Translations under genes and position numbers: made by a program
Shown here: in pieces, positions 45,254-57,053 of the stretch
Position numbering within the stretch: position 1 is the stretch's first letter
Layout: every line of letters begins with the position of its first letter
Source: Beta vulgaris subsp. vulgaris
Lineage: Eukaryota > Streptophyta > Magnoliopsida > Caryophyllales > Amaranthaceae
NCBI RefSeq assembly: GCF_026745355.1
Contig: NC_079208.1
Coordinates: forward strand, 59,072,892-59,136,891
Reading direction: 5' to 3'
Length of the DNA: 64,000 nucleotides
Notes under the pieces: generated by a model
The model's database searches: none
What the model saw: the letters and a program-made list of their open reading frames with translations, nothing else
What the model was told of the DNA's origin: nothing

Positions 45254-48061
45254 TTAATAGAAAAGAATCAGACGAATGACTTAATCACTTCATCATATAA
45301 TTAATAAAGTATGCTTTAGGAAGACAAATAAGAGACAAACACATTGTTAGCCTAAACCCAGCCTAATCCTATAATGACTAACCTAATTTAACAACCTAAG
45401 GGAACCCATCAACATTATGACCTTAAACAAAAAAAAAAAAAATTGACACTATATATATCACCCATTGATTAGAGAAATAATTTATTTTAATACTCGGACT
45501 TTTCTAATGATTAATTAATGTCTCGCAATTATATGAATTTCAAGCCTAATTTTTCTTTAACCTGCTCTATTACACATACTTGAAAATTAGTTATATGGAA
45601 TCTAACTTTATCACTATAAAATAACATAATTACCATAATCTACGAGTCTATAAACTAAGACGTTTGAAATTAGGGACAAAATTTATAGAACTAAATGTAT
45701 TTTCATGAAGTATTAAAAAGATTTACTTCTACATATAATCTATTCCACTAATGTTTAAAAAAATTCAATGATCGAGGAGTGATTCGCTTTCTTTTGGCCT
45801 CCAAGATCAATAATTTGAGTATTTGACCAACCCTAATTTTTTGTTACTAGAGCATAACCAATAGTTGTTCTATAGTTTCTAGTCGTTAATTATTTTATTA
45901 ATTTCTCACCCTTTCATCTACCCCATCATATGTTCTCTCTCCTCCAATTCCTTCTTTGCTCTTTTTCTTGATCCATCATGAAGAGTTGTGCATCAGTTTT
46001 TTGGCCAAATTTTTTCTCTCTCCTAATAAACTAATACTATTACTTTTATACTCTCTCAGTCTCTCTCCATAACTCACAAGGAGGACAACGGTTGGAAGTA
46101 CTCTAAAATTACGTCTGTCAAAATAAGAATGCCCTTCTTAACAACATTCGGCCTTCTTTCTATTCGCCTGCAAATTAAACTGATTTCATACAATCAAGAA
46201 TTTACTGTATCACTTAGCTAAATACTACTCATAGTTGCTCGTTGTTACTTCACCTGACCAAATATGAAAACTGGCAATGCAAAAAGGGTAAATAAAAAAC
46301 TTAGCTATGCAAAATAAAATCATTGATTGCACCCATACACCAACAATTTAATGTCTTTTATTGGTAGTATATCACAAATGGAAAAAACCTACCAGATGAG
46401 CCAGCTTTTCTCCACTTTTCAACAATATCTTTTTTAACTTCACGTTGCCAGTAAATAACTCTACTAGCTAGACTACTACTGGAACGTTCTTAACTATAGC
46501 AAACTACTTTATGGTGTTCTCTTTCAATTTGAATAAAAGAATTCCACCTTTGATTGGTTTTGCACCAACTTCCTTACAATAGGTTGTAAGAAAGAAAATT
46601 ATACTTTTAACTAATAATGTAAGGCTTTGAGATGTACATGTAATAAATCGGAAAATGTTTGAGTAATCATCCTTTGGATTGCTAATCCTTATTAGACATA
46701 TTAAAATATAATATCGATATGTATGTAATAGATGAGGGGAGAAGTGGTATAAAAATAATGTTTTAATGTATTTCTGACCAATGAAAATTCAATAATAAGA
46801 GGGATGACAACCATTAGGATTACTCAATCGATGTTCTAGATGGTTTTATAATACAAATGTTTTGGAAGACATGATTAGGGTATCTAAAGTAAAGTTTCAC
46901 TTGTATATGTTTGGCTATACTTGTTGTGTATATTACTTAATATGAGATAGACCATCAAAGAATTATTGTTTTTGTAGACTTTCACTAGGTATTAAAGTCT
47001 ATTTCATGTAGATAGAATACCTATTAGATGGATAGGAGAATTTGTCAATGGTTTAATTTTCAGGTGATTTTCTTATTGCTTTTTGGCTTTTTATGTGTTC
47101 AAACAATCAGAAAAAGTATTTGATTAATGGATTAACGAGTAGTTAAAAAGCCAGATTTTTAGTAAAAAGTAAAAGTTGATATTAGTAACTTTTTGTATCG
47201 ACTTTTGGTCTTTACTTTCATTTTACACTCAACATTCAACAACAATAGTCAAACAACCAATATAGTACACCAGAACAACTAGTACAAGTAGTTGGTCGAA
47301 ACTCGAACCAACAAAAAAGTAAAACAACCAACAACCAATTACTAAACACACTCCTAAACCATTTTCTTTTTTTAAACCTTATATATATGACAGTAACCGG
47401 TTTATGAATGAGTGCTTTTGGAGTAATTGGTCTGGCTTTGAACTTACGTGTCTATAACTTCATTTCCTAGGAAATCCATGCAGCTGAAGATCTTGAATTT
47501 GAAACTTCAAATAATCATAGAATTCTCAAGTTATTTCTCTTTTGTGTCTCATCAAGTGCAAAAAGTTCGAATAGTTGTTATTTCCCTAATCTTATTTATC
47601 AAATAGTCAAATGCTTTTATTTCTTTCTAAAACTTTTCCAAGCTTCCTATTATCCTATCCAAATCAATGAAACATCTTTTCCATTTGTTTGGCATATATT
47701 TTCGACTTCAATGAAACCCTAAAAGTGGTCCCTACATAAACAGTTTTCCTTACTCATATACCCTAATAAATATACCTGTTTAATCACCTCTAGTTTGTTT
47801 GTTTCATGTCAAGAAAAATCAAGTCTAGCCAGTTTATTTCTTCATCATTCACATGTCCAAACCTTCTCCTTTTAACCTAATTCACGCACATAATTAGTTG
47901 GTAGAAGTTGGTTTTGCCCATTATATTTATTATATTGAGTACTATAAAGTTTGGTATGTTTATTTTTTTTGGCTTTAAATGCCTCCAAATTTGCTTCTTG
48001 GCTTACCATCTTCATATCCTTACAAAAAATAAAATTCCTTAGCTTCTTTCTCACAAATATA
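45254..48061. other. Intergenic spacer
   Basis: AT-rich. No gene and no clean transposon ends were recognised. The right part is the upstream region of the 3-ketoacyl-CoA synthase gene. Confidence 0.6.
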
Positions 48062-49513
48062 ATGGGTAGTTTATTCATCTTACTACTTCTCTTCCCATCT
48101 CTTTATTTCCTCTTTCACTTTCTAAAATGGTTTCACATAAAAAGACACCAAAATTGTTACATATTAGGGTATGAATGCTTCAAGCCAACTGATGATCGGA
48201 AAGTTAGCACACATTTTTCCGGCGAGATCTTGATCCGTAACCAAAATTTGGGACTTAATGAGTACAAATTTCTCCTCAAGGCGGCCGTTAGCTCCGGCAT
48301 TGGGGAGGAAACTTACGGCCCAAGAAATATCCTCTTGGGCCGCGAGGAAAGTCCAACACTTAATGATAGTCTAGATGAAATGGACGAGTTTTTTCAAGAT
48401 AGTGTTGGAAAACTCTTCCAAAAATTCGGAATTAATCCGGAAAATATAGATATTTTAGTGGTTAATGTGTCGATGTTTACATCTGTACCATCCTTGGCAT
48501 CAAGGATAGTAAACTATTACAAAATGAGAGACAATGTTAAAGTGTACAATCTTAGTGGGATGGGGTGTAGTGCTAGTTTGATTTCTATGAGTATTGTACA
48601 AAATGTTTTTAAGCATGAAAAAGAGTGTTATGCTATAATTGTAACATCCGAATCTCTAAGCTCGAATTGGTATACGGGTAATGATCGATCCATGATCCTA
48701 TCCAATTGTCTTTTTAGGTCGGGTGGGTGTGCTATCTTGTTGACCAACAAGTGGAGCCTAAGGAATAAGGCTATGTTGAAGCTCAAGTGTCTTGTACGTA
48801 CACACCATGGGGCTAAAGATGAGTCTTATGGATGTTGCATGCAAATGGAGGATTCTTTAGGGAGGTTAGGGTTTCACCTTAGTAAAGACCTTCCTAAGTC
48901 AGCTGCTCGATGTTTGGTTGATAATCTTAAAGAACTAGCCCCAAAAATATTACCAATAAGAGAAGTGGTACGTTTTGTAGTGCTTGTTATGGTCAGAAGA
49001 TTTAACTTCGGACCTAACAAGCACGTTGGTACAGGAACAAGAGAACAATGCAATAGACCAGTTATTAATTTTAAGACCGGAGTAGAACATTTTTGCTTGC
49101 ATACCGGAGGAAAGGCGGTTATAGATGGTCTAGGGGAGAACCTCAAGTTAGGAGATTACGACGTTGAGCCAGCAAGGATGACCCTCCACCGGTTTGGGAA
49201 CACATCGGCGAGTAGTTTATGGTATGTTTTGGGATATATGGAGGCCAAGAAGAGGCTCAAGAAAGGGGAAAGAGTGTTGATGGTTAGCTTTGGAGCAGGA
49301 TTTAAATGTAATAGTTGTTTGTGGGAGGTGTTAAGGGACTTAGATGGGACTGACAATGTTTGGAATGATTGTATTGAAGATTACCCTCCTAAGACATTGG
49401 CAAATCCTTACTTGGAGAGGTTTGGTTGGATCCAAAATGAAGACATTACTACCTTTAAAATTCCAGAGGATTACCAAGAAAGATTGAATTATTACAAGGA
49501 AAAAATGAATTGA
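48062..49513 (+). CDS. 3-ketoacyl-CoA synthase (KCS12-like), single exon
   Basis: 483 residues from the ATG at 48062. This is the condensing enzyme of the endoplasmic-reticulum fatty-acid elongase, which joins malonyl-CoA to acyl-CoA to make very-long-chain fatty acids for cuticle wax, suberin or lipids. A short hydrophobic N terminus (about 1-22) anchors the protein. The active-site triad is present: Cys169 in NLSGMGCSAS, His347 in FCLHTGGKAVID, Asn380 in RFGNTSASSLWY. Other family blocks: NLGLNEYKFLLKAAVSSGIG, LRTHHGAKDES-type at 246-254. The frame is open upstream to 47951, but that extension is not family-like, and MGSLFILLLLF fits the short N termini of the KCS12/KCS19 type. The subfamily is by resemblance. 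Confidence 0.92.
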   Translation: MGSLFILLLLFPSLYFLFHFLKWFHIKRHQNCYILGYECFKPTDDRKVSTHFSGEILIRNQNLGLNEYKFLLKAAVSSGIGEETYGPRNILLGREESPTLNDSLDEMDEFFQDSVGKLFQKFGINPENIDILVVNVSMFTSVPSLASRIVNYYKMRDNVKVYNLSGMGCSASLISMSIVQNVFKHEKECYAIIVTSESLSSNWYTGNDRSMILSNCLFRSGGCAILLTNKWSLRNKAMLKLKCLVRTHHGAKDESYGCCMQMEDSLGRLGFHLSKDLPKSAARCLVDNLKELAPKILPIREVVRFVVLVMVRRFNFGPNKHVGTGTREQCNRPVINFKTGVEHFCLHTGGKAVIDGLGENLKLGDYDVEPARMTLHRFGNTSASSLWYVLGYMEAKKRLKKGERVLMVSFGAGFKCNSCLWEVLRDLDGTDNVWNDCIEDYPPKTLANPYLERFGWIQNEDITTFKIPEDYQERLNYYKEKMN

Positions 49514-49743
49514 ACTCTCTAAATACTTCATTCGTAACAAATAGAATGCAACAATTGAATATTTTATACTTGACAGATAATACTCAATTGTTGCATTTTT
49601 CTGTTACGGAAGAAGTATAAATATAACCAATGCCCTATATTATTTACATGGTAACATTGATTTTTTTTTTTTTCCATTGTAACATATACAATGTATGTTC
49701 TTTATGGAGTGTTCAGACCTATTAGAAATTTCTTTTTGCCTTA

Positions 49744-50058
49744 GGTGTTGTTTGGTTGGAAGTTATTTCCCTTGGAAATAGAAATTCCTAGGAAATGCAT
49801 TATGGGTGTTGTGTTTGGTTGGAGGGAAATGGGAGAAGCATAGGAAATACAAATTCCAAGGGAAATAGAATTTCCCATGAAACATGGGAAATCACTCACC
49901 AAGCCCCCCCTTGGTGAGTAATTTCCTAGGAAATGCAATTTCCTATGGTGTCAACCAAACAATTTTGTCTAATTCCTAGGAAATTAACAAGGGAAATAAT
50001 TTCCCATGAAATGTAAATTCCCATGGGAAATTACTTCCCATGTGAACCAAACGAGGCC
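49744..50058. mobile_element. Tourist-like MITE
   Basis: The ends GGTGTTGTTTGGTTGG and ...GAACCAAACGAGGCC are inverted, with TTA on both sides. The interior is rich in TTTCC(C/T)A(T/G)GGAAA-type words. Confidence 0.82.
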
Positions 50059-51229
50059 TTATATATATATTTGTATCTGTGCTTCAAAATGTGAAGTTTT
50101 TTTTCTTGGTAAAAGGTGAAGCTTTAATGTTGGGCAATTTACTATTGCCATGTAATGTACTCATTCTTACAGCTGGAAAATTAAATGATGCATGGGTGTA
50201 GTATTTAGCTGTATATTTTTGCATCTTATAATAAGAATAAAAATTCAATTCTTTTTCCATTTTTGGTTCTGGATAATTATAATTATGAAATTGTCTAATT
50301 GTTATTGTAATTATTGCATATGCTCTTAGTTATTGAGTACCTATGTAATGAATCTGTCACATCTTTGGTAGAACTTGATATAGCTTAATAAAATGGTTTC
50401 TCGCGTTTCCCTTAAAAAAAATGAAATGAATCTGTTGCCTAATAAAGACATGGAATTATGTACTTCAAAAACTATATACTCAATATAATTAATTAAGGTG
50501 GATCATTTACTGTGAGATAGTAAACCACAGTCCACAGCACTGGTTTTAGCTTGTTATTTGCAATATGAAGTGGTATGCATTTTGCATGTCCAAATTATCC
50601 CTCACCCTGTGACCCAAGATCCGCAAGTAATGGTTGCAGTTACTCATTGGAAGTACATAATACATTTACTCATTGTCTTAATTTTCACAATAAAATAGCA
50701 GTACTATAAAGTCTGATTTCACAACAAAATTGCAGTACTATAAAGTAATACTTTATAAATAATGACTTGAAGTACAAATTCTTACTTCTACTATTCATAG
50801 TTCATTGTGAGATGAATGAATTGGTACTTGGTAGTAGTATTATATTGTAGGCCTGTAGGGGTTATTGTACTGCCTCATTGCCAGCAACTTGAAAAGAGGT
50901 TGTTTATACACGTTACGTGACAATTTTCTTACCCTATTAAAATTGTTCAATATGTACATATGTCATGTCAATTAATAAACTTAAATCTAACACAAAAAAT
51001 AGCCTTAAAGTGGTAGTTGGTAATTTTTTTTGCCTCAAATGCACCATAAATCCGACGCACATGAAGCACGAATTGCGTCGGACTCCAATAGTAGTTGAGG
51101 CAATTGATGCTCCCCTAGCCTTTTGCGTCGATTTTCTAGTTGTGCGATGCAATTTTAGAAACGCATATCGATGTTTTTCTACTAGTAAGAGGCAACACAT
51201 TTCATTATAAGATATATGAAACTATCAGG
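50059..51229. other. Intergenic, with a CACTA-type remnant
   Basis: Near 51170-51187 the reverse strand carries ACTAGTAGAAAAACATCG, like a CACTA terminal repeat, next to GCGTCG-type words. No partner end was found. No gene was seen. Confidence 0.4.
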
Positions 51230-51535
51230 AAAAGCCATTTTAGCCATCATGCTCTACAGAAACACTCATTCTACTCAATCATAAGCTTTGCTCATGTCCA
51301 ACTTGAGTGCCATATCACCTTTTAGACCTTTTTTTTTCTTGCGTAAATAATGGAAACATTCATGGGCCAAAGTTATTATATGTTATTAGTCTTCCAGGAA
51401 CAAACTAATATGTGCTTCATTTACAACATGGGGAAGGTCCCTTTTCATTTTGTTAGCTAAGACTTTTGCTATCACTTCATACATAACATTGCACAAATTA
51501 ATAGGACGAAAAAATGTTGGTATTTCACATATTTT
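51230..51535 (-). pseudogene. LINE reverse transcriptase fragment
   Basis: The minus strand reads FRPINLCNVMYEVIAKVLAN, KMKRDLPHVVNEAHISLF and, after a stop, NILIAHECFHYL...GDMALKLDMSKAYD then VEWVF. These are consecutive blocks of plant LINE reverse transcriptases. Several stop codons are present and the ends are missing. Confidence 0.85.
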
Positions 51536-53071
51536 CTTACTTATGGTGTCTTATTCTTTTAATTCTAATGCATATTAAAAATTATAATACAAAAATCAGT
51601 GAAACATAGGCAGGATTTTACACTTATATCGATAGTGGTTCGCCGCCTCCATCTCCCATCCATTTCTATTTTACTTAAAATAAAAAATCAAAATATAAAT
51701 ATATTAAGATTATCTCTGAAAAGAAATCCTACATATACCATATTTATCCTTCATATGATCACAATTCACATTGAAATGTTCACACTTACTTAAATCTCTC
51801 TAGTTCTCCAATATGGCGTTGAAGAATTCCATACTGAATTCAGACACTTTAAATCATCTTCAGACATTAAAGAACAAAAACCAATATGTTCTCCTTGTAA
51901 CCAACACTCGAGGCAATCAATCCTGCTGGATTTGTTGCAAGAATTCAAAGTTCAAATAATCATGTGTAATGATATCTCTTTTCATAATGTCTTATTTTAT
52001 TTTACGGATAGTTTGGATACATGACCATATGCATATTGCAAAAGAAATTTTTAGCCAATATTGTTCAGCACGTGATCACGAAACTGTGAAAACTACATTG
52101 TTTCCACAACGAAGAAGGTTGCATAATAAAGTTGTTACAAAGTTAGTTTGACTAGCCCTTCATTGCAAAACAAAAGTCCCTAATAGTGACTTGGCGAAGT
52201 TGATAAGCTGTCATTCTTCAAATTACGGAGATTTTATATTCTTTTCTCTTCGATTTTTCATCTCTCCGTCATTCCTTTAGGTATTATTCATTCTCACTTA
52301 ATCAAAAGTCAATTTATTATCAATGTTGTAGAAAGGAAGACACGAATATTAAAATATAACAAGAACATTACGTAATATTGCGACAAGTGTCATCAAATAA
52401 TATATTATGTCTAACCAATAGAATGAAGATAAGAATATTTGTAACCCCGACCTCTTAGCATCTTTATTAGGTTAATTAATCTTGATTATTAGCAGCGAAA
52501 TACCTAGCCTTTGATCGGTGCGTTACTGTTGTACTTTCCGTTATAAAATACAAGGCAACATACTTAAAGAAATCATATAATAACGTGGATACTTAAACAT
52601 ACTATATTATATTAAAAAAAAGAGTTAAAAAGAGTTCATTAACTAATTACTTACATTACAAAGGCTATACATGTTTGAGTCATTTTAATAATATTTCCTC
52701 GTTGATAATCCGTTCCGTCATCGCCATCGATACCTAAAATAGAAAAAAAAAACGTCATGAGCCGAAGCACAGTAACATACTACTCTAACAACTTAGATTC
52801 ATTTCAACTCATTTTATTTGAAACCATGGAGAAGAGAATATCGCATCAATTTTATAATAGAAATCCAACCATTTTGAGATATTATCCTTTCTATAATCTT
52901 ACATCATTCTTAGCTATGGTAACTCGGCAAGTGTAACATCAAAATATCATAATCGATATCATTAAACTGAAAGGCGACCACAAGAAAGGTAACACATGCG
53001 GTGCCCATAACATTAGTCCGAAAGACGGTCACAATAAAGGCGACACTTAATTACATTATATATATATATAT

Positions 53072-53355
53072 AGAGGCAAGATCACATGAGAATGCTCCTT
53101 ACATGAGAAATGAGAATGAATCTCAACCACACAATTGGTTTAGAATTACAACACTTATTCATTAGAGTTATATCCCTCTAAAAAAATTTGAATTCAAAGA
53201 AAAAGAAAAAAAAAATTGAATTTTTTTTTTCAAATATTTTGGGCTTGGAGTTACATCACTTTTTCATTAGAGTTACATCACTTATTCATAAGAGTTATAG
53301 CATGTAAAATTCATTCTCATTTCTCATATAAGTATGCATTCTCATATGAACTCAC

Positions 53356-53359
<4 letters not shown>
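53072..53359. mobile_element. MITE with ~45-bp inverted ends
   Basis: The left end AGAGGCAAGATCACATGAGA and the reverse complement of the right end (AGAAGTGAGTTCATATGAGA) match, and continue through GAGAAATGAGAATGAAT. It sits between two TA repeats. Confidence 0.7.

Positions 53360-53402
<43 letters not shown>
53359..53402 (+). repeat. (TA)n microsatellite
   Basis: About 20 TA units, directly next to the MITE. Confidence 0.95.
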
Positions 53403-53403
<1 letters not shown>

Positions 53404-53828
53404 CTATGTCTAAGTGTCATATTAATATGTGATAATATTTTTATCTCAATCTTAAACATGGGCCGGATATATCTTACAACAAGATTTTGCTCCAGGATTT
53501 ATGTTAACAAAGTATATGACTTAATTCTTATCTACATGGTATGCACAAGATACTTATATTAATATGTATCATAAATTACTATTTTTTTATTGAATAATTT
53601 AATCTTATAAATTTATAGGTATGAATCAGATAAATTAGCGAAAAAAGGGTTGCATGTTTTCGCTCAACACCTTTCTCCTTACAATCATCTTTTGATATTT
53701 CAAATGCTCATCGAATTTGATTATCTACCTTCCATGCAGTGAGAAAAGTAAGTAATTAGACCCTTAACCTTATTTTTTAAAACTAAAATAAACCTCTACA
53801 TAAATAAATAATTTTCACTTGTCTGCAG

Positions 53829-54203
53829 GTACATGATTGCCAGGTTATTGCCAATGTGTGTCATCTTGAGCATGCTGACAATATCATATATGAAGCATGT
53901 TATCGTTGTCTCAGAAAGGTAAACATTTTTCAAGGAGTTCCCACATGTGAGTCTTGCGATATTAGTCATATTACAAATGTTGTAACCATTGCAAGGTATA
54001 ATTTTCGATCTCATATGATCACGATCATCAAACAACCATTATTTATTTAACCTGATAAACTTTTATATTATTTTATTAACAGATTGTTAGTTCGACTAAC
54101 AATATGTGATAGAAGTGGTACTTTAAAATTCACAATGCTTCATGATCTTGCACAACTCATTTTGGGATGCGCAACTACAGACATAAAATTAATACTTCAA
54201 CAG
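53829..54203 (+). pseudogene. RPA1-like single-strand DNA-binding protein fragment
   Basis: Exons 53829-53995 and 54083-54203 splice in phase (CAAG|GTATAA, AACAG|ATTG). They read VHDCQVIANVCHLEHADNII, YEACYRCLRK, PTCESC, then RLLVRLTICDRSGTLKFTML and HDLAQLILGC. This is the C-terminal zinc ribbon (C..C...C..C) and OB fold of the replication protein A large subunit family. A third piece from 54311 (NGRKRVTKISFSKLEYKTFA) breaks at a stop. No N-terminal domains were found. Such RPA genes are host genes or Helitron cargo. No Helitron ends were found here. Confidence 0.6.
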
Positions 54204-55440
54204 GTTCTCTATTGATTACAAACTAGCTCGCATATAAAGCATTTGAATACATTACATAATTTCGTAGCCCATATCTCACCCTTGAAAATAAATGCACAAT
54301 TATTTGCATTACTGCAGCCAAATGGACGCAAACGAGTCACGAAAATATCATTCTCAAAACTTGAATACAAAACCTTTGCTTGATTCTTACCTCCACCAAT
54401 GCAAGAGTTCAATTCGGATCATTCTTATAATGTTAGCTATGTGGTCGACTGGGCTGAAGAGTGCATGTGATATTCCATAGTTGAAACACTGGAGATTTCA
54501 TTTATTATCTTCGTTATTATATTGTTAATTGTGAATATTCTTTCTTCAATAAATTTTGTAAATAATTTTTCTATGAATTAATACTAGATGTAATTACGCA
54601 ACTAAATTAATTCCAATAACGATTTCACACGAATATACACAAAATTTAAAACTTATATAGAAAGAGCGAAGTGTAAGTATGCAATAATTTAACTTCATAA
54701 ACGACTTCACACGCATAGCGTGCATATAAAGCTTATCCATATTTAAGTTGGGCCCAATCTCCAAAAATCCATCAATATATATATTTTGAAATGTCTTATA
54801 TTTTTCATTTACCAAATTACTAAACCTAACGTGTAAATCCAAATATATGTCCAATTTTTTCTTAGAAAATATGGGCAAGCACCAAACCCAAATAATCAGA
54901 CCCCAAAGATTTTGATACTTCTATTTCAATGCAAACTAAGGACTCGTTTGGTTACCGTTGGAACTTAATTTTCATGGAAAGTCTTATTTCATGAAAAATA
55001 AAATTCCTTGTCTATTTCTTAGAAAAATGGCTTTGGGTATTTGATTGAGCATACTATCATATCTCGTACTTTTCAGAAAATCCCTAAACGACCTCTAAAA
55101 TTGAAAATATCGATTGAACTACTTCCTCCGGTCTTTATTAGTTTACCTCGTTCTTTTGCAGAGAGTTTTAGGAAAAACAATGTTGTGGGTCATAGAAAGA
55201 AAGAGAAACTATAAATTTAAATTAAAGTTGAATGTATGTGTGATGAAAAGTTAGTAGGTCCATATTAAAAATAGAAACAAAAGAAAGGGGTAAACTAATA
55301 AGGAACATCCTAAAAAAGAATACGGATAAACTAATAAAGACGGAGTAATTTGATTTAGACTTTGACCCAAAAAACAACAAAAACCGAACATTGATGCCTA
55401 AATTATTACTAGTACTACCGACGTAAGCCCGTATAAAAAC
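54204..55440. other. Intergenic spacer with MITE
   Basis: It holds a Stowaway MITE (55122-55345) and a Helitron-3'-end-like hairpin CACGCATAGCGTG near 54711 that lacks a CTAG. No gene was seen. Confidence 0.5.
55122..55345. mobile_element. Stowaway MITE
   Basis: The ends CTTCCTCCGGTCTTTATTAG and ...AAACTAATAAAGACGGAG are inverted, with TA on both sides. Confidence 0.82.
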
Positions 55441-56217
55441 ACTGTTGATTTGGGAGAGAACTAGGGTTTAAGAAATTTGTAACCCTAACTGTCCAAAATT
55501 TTCAATCCCTAAAAATTTGCGGCGACTACAAAAAGAAATCCCATCTCTCTCTATAAAATTACAGATTACCGATCACAGATATCTTCTACAGCTGAAAAGT
55601 TTGATTTTCAACCTCTGGTGGAAAGAAATTGAAGGAAATTTTCGACGATTTCAATCAATTGAAGGTATATGTAGGACTAATTTTTACGATATATTGTAAG
55701 TTATAGTTGTTAAAGTTTGTAGTTTAGCATTCAATATTTGAGTAAGAAAATTTGCAATTTAATTCACTATTATGCGAGCTCAATACGTAATTTGGTTGTT
55801 GTTGATGCTTAATACTTTTTAATTATGATTGTTTGTTAGAAATTTCGGTGGCAAAAACAGGAATTAATCTCGGTCATATAGATTGTTCTGTTTTTTCTTC
55901 TTAATCTGATCTACCGAAACCTTAAATATGGTGTTTTTATAATAGTAGGAGTTTGACGAAATTTAGTTTGCAAATTGCTTGTGATTGAACAATGAATTTT
56001 TATAATTGCAGTTTTATATCCCCAACTAAATAGTTGGAAGAGTAAAGCTATTCTAAATGGTTTTTGTGGGTTGAATGTTTCGTCTCTGAGGCCCTTTTTT
56101 CTCGTTAATTAAGGCATTTATTGGCGTTTTGGTGTCGAGTATCGAGTAGATTGAGTTGCGTGCCGGCCCTGTGTTGTTTTCTGTTTTACATTGCGAGGAG
56201 ATTGTCGAAGTTGTGAA

Positions 56218-56713
56218 ATGAAAAATAAGGGACGTGTAAGTTGGGACGAGGATAACTTGGAGGAGAATGAGAAAGATAAACCAGTAAGACAGAAGATTAC
56301 TGAGCCAAAGACTCCGTTTCATCGGATGACTGATAATGATGGTTCTTCGTCTCCAGTACATCGTGCATTTGATGAGTGTATCGATGATGTTGAATCCACT
56401 CTTAGAGATAGCACTATTAGGTTTGGTGGGTCATCTGTGGAGGATGAGGGGGAGGTTGTGGAGGATGGCGAAAATTCTGAATTAGGGAGTAGTTTCAAAA
56501 AGCATAGGCAAGCGCATTATGACGAGTTTTTGAAAGCGAAGGAACTTTCTCGCAATGGTTCTCTCATGGATGAAGACACTACAATAGAGGACAATATGTC
56601 GGAGTGGTCAGAGGTGGAAGATACTGCTATATATGAAGACGCTGCAATAAACGATACTACTTCATCACTGAGCTCTAGAGCAGAAAATATTGCTATAGCT
56701 GATGGCAAGCAAG
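56218..56713 (+). CDS. INH2: Protein phosphatase 1 inhibitor-2 (INH2-like)
   Basis: About 165 residues to a possible splice donor. Inhibitor-2 binds and holds back PP1 catalytic subunits. The N-terminal block GRVSWDEDNLEENEKDKPVR followed by QKITEPKTPFHRM is the conserved I-2 segment with the KPVRQKITEPKTP core. FDECIDDVESTL and the C-terminal KHRQAHYDEFLKAKELSRNG (PP1 active-site helix, HYDE-type) are also present. Between them the protein is acidic. The true 3' end is uncertain. Reading straight on gives an implausible tail to a stop at 56887. A GT after AAG at 56713 could splice to 57040, in frame with NMD3. The leader starts near 55440 and probably contains an intron (donor near 55663). 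Confidence 0.85.
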
Positions 56714-57053
56714 GTGCAATTTTTTCTCCTCTGTTGGTTAAGTCAAGGACTTACAAGTACATGTATCTGTGGAACTGGTTGAATAATTATTCTGACTGTT
56801 ATGCGGTATTTGAAATGCGATGCCTTAGTTTCAGGATATACTCTCCTACTAGGACGAGTTTTCTTTATTGTTTGAATCATATTCCCTGATACTGTAATCA
56901 TCCTAGATGTTTATGTGTTTATGTCAAATCTTTGTCTAAAGTTACTTCTGAGTGGATGTTCAGGTGGGATTGTTTCTCAACTTATGCTGTTACTCATGAT
57001 GCTTATGTACCCTGTTTTAATATATTGACTTTTCTCCAGGGTTGTCTGGAGCG

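Larger units (their letters stand above)
51536..53828. other. Spacer with unassigned coding-like pieces and a MITE
   Basis: A frame starting MALKNSILNSDTLNHLQTLK (51813) and another at 51969-52151 are unrecognised and probably not genes. A MITE lies at 53072-53359. RYIYLTTRF-like text near 53463-53540 may be an upstream exon of the RPA-like remnant. Confidence 0.4.

Noticed and set aside
47951..48061. Upstream ATG extending the 3-ketoacyl-CoA synthase by 37 residues
   Set aside because: The extension does not resemble the family's N termini. The ATG at 48062 gives a normal KCS start.
51813..52151. Small frames suggested as a gene at 51.8-52.2 kb
   Set aside because: No domain recognised, frames broken, no supporting splice pattern.
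54590..54735. Helitron 3' end near 54711
   Set aside because: A CACGCATAGCGTG hairpin is present but no CTRR follows and no 5' end was found.
56714..56887. Read-through C terminus of inhibitor-2 to the stop at 56887
   Set aside because: The residues (SRTYKYMYLWNWLNNYSD...) look like translated intron and do not match the family.
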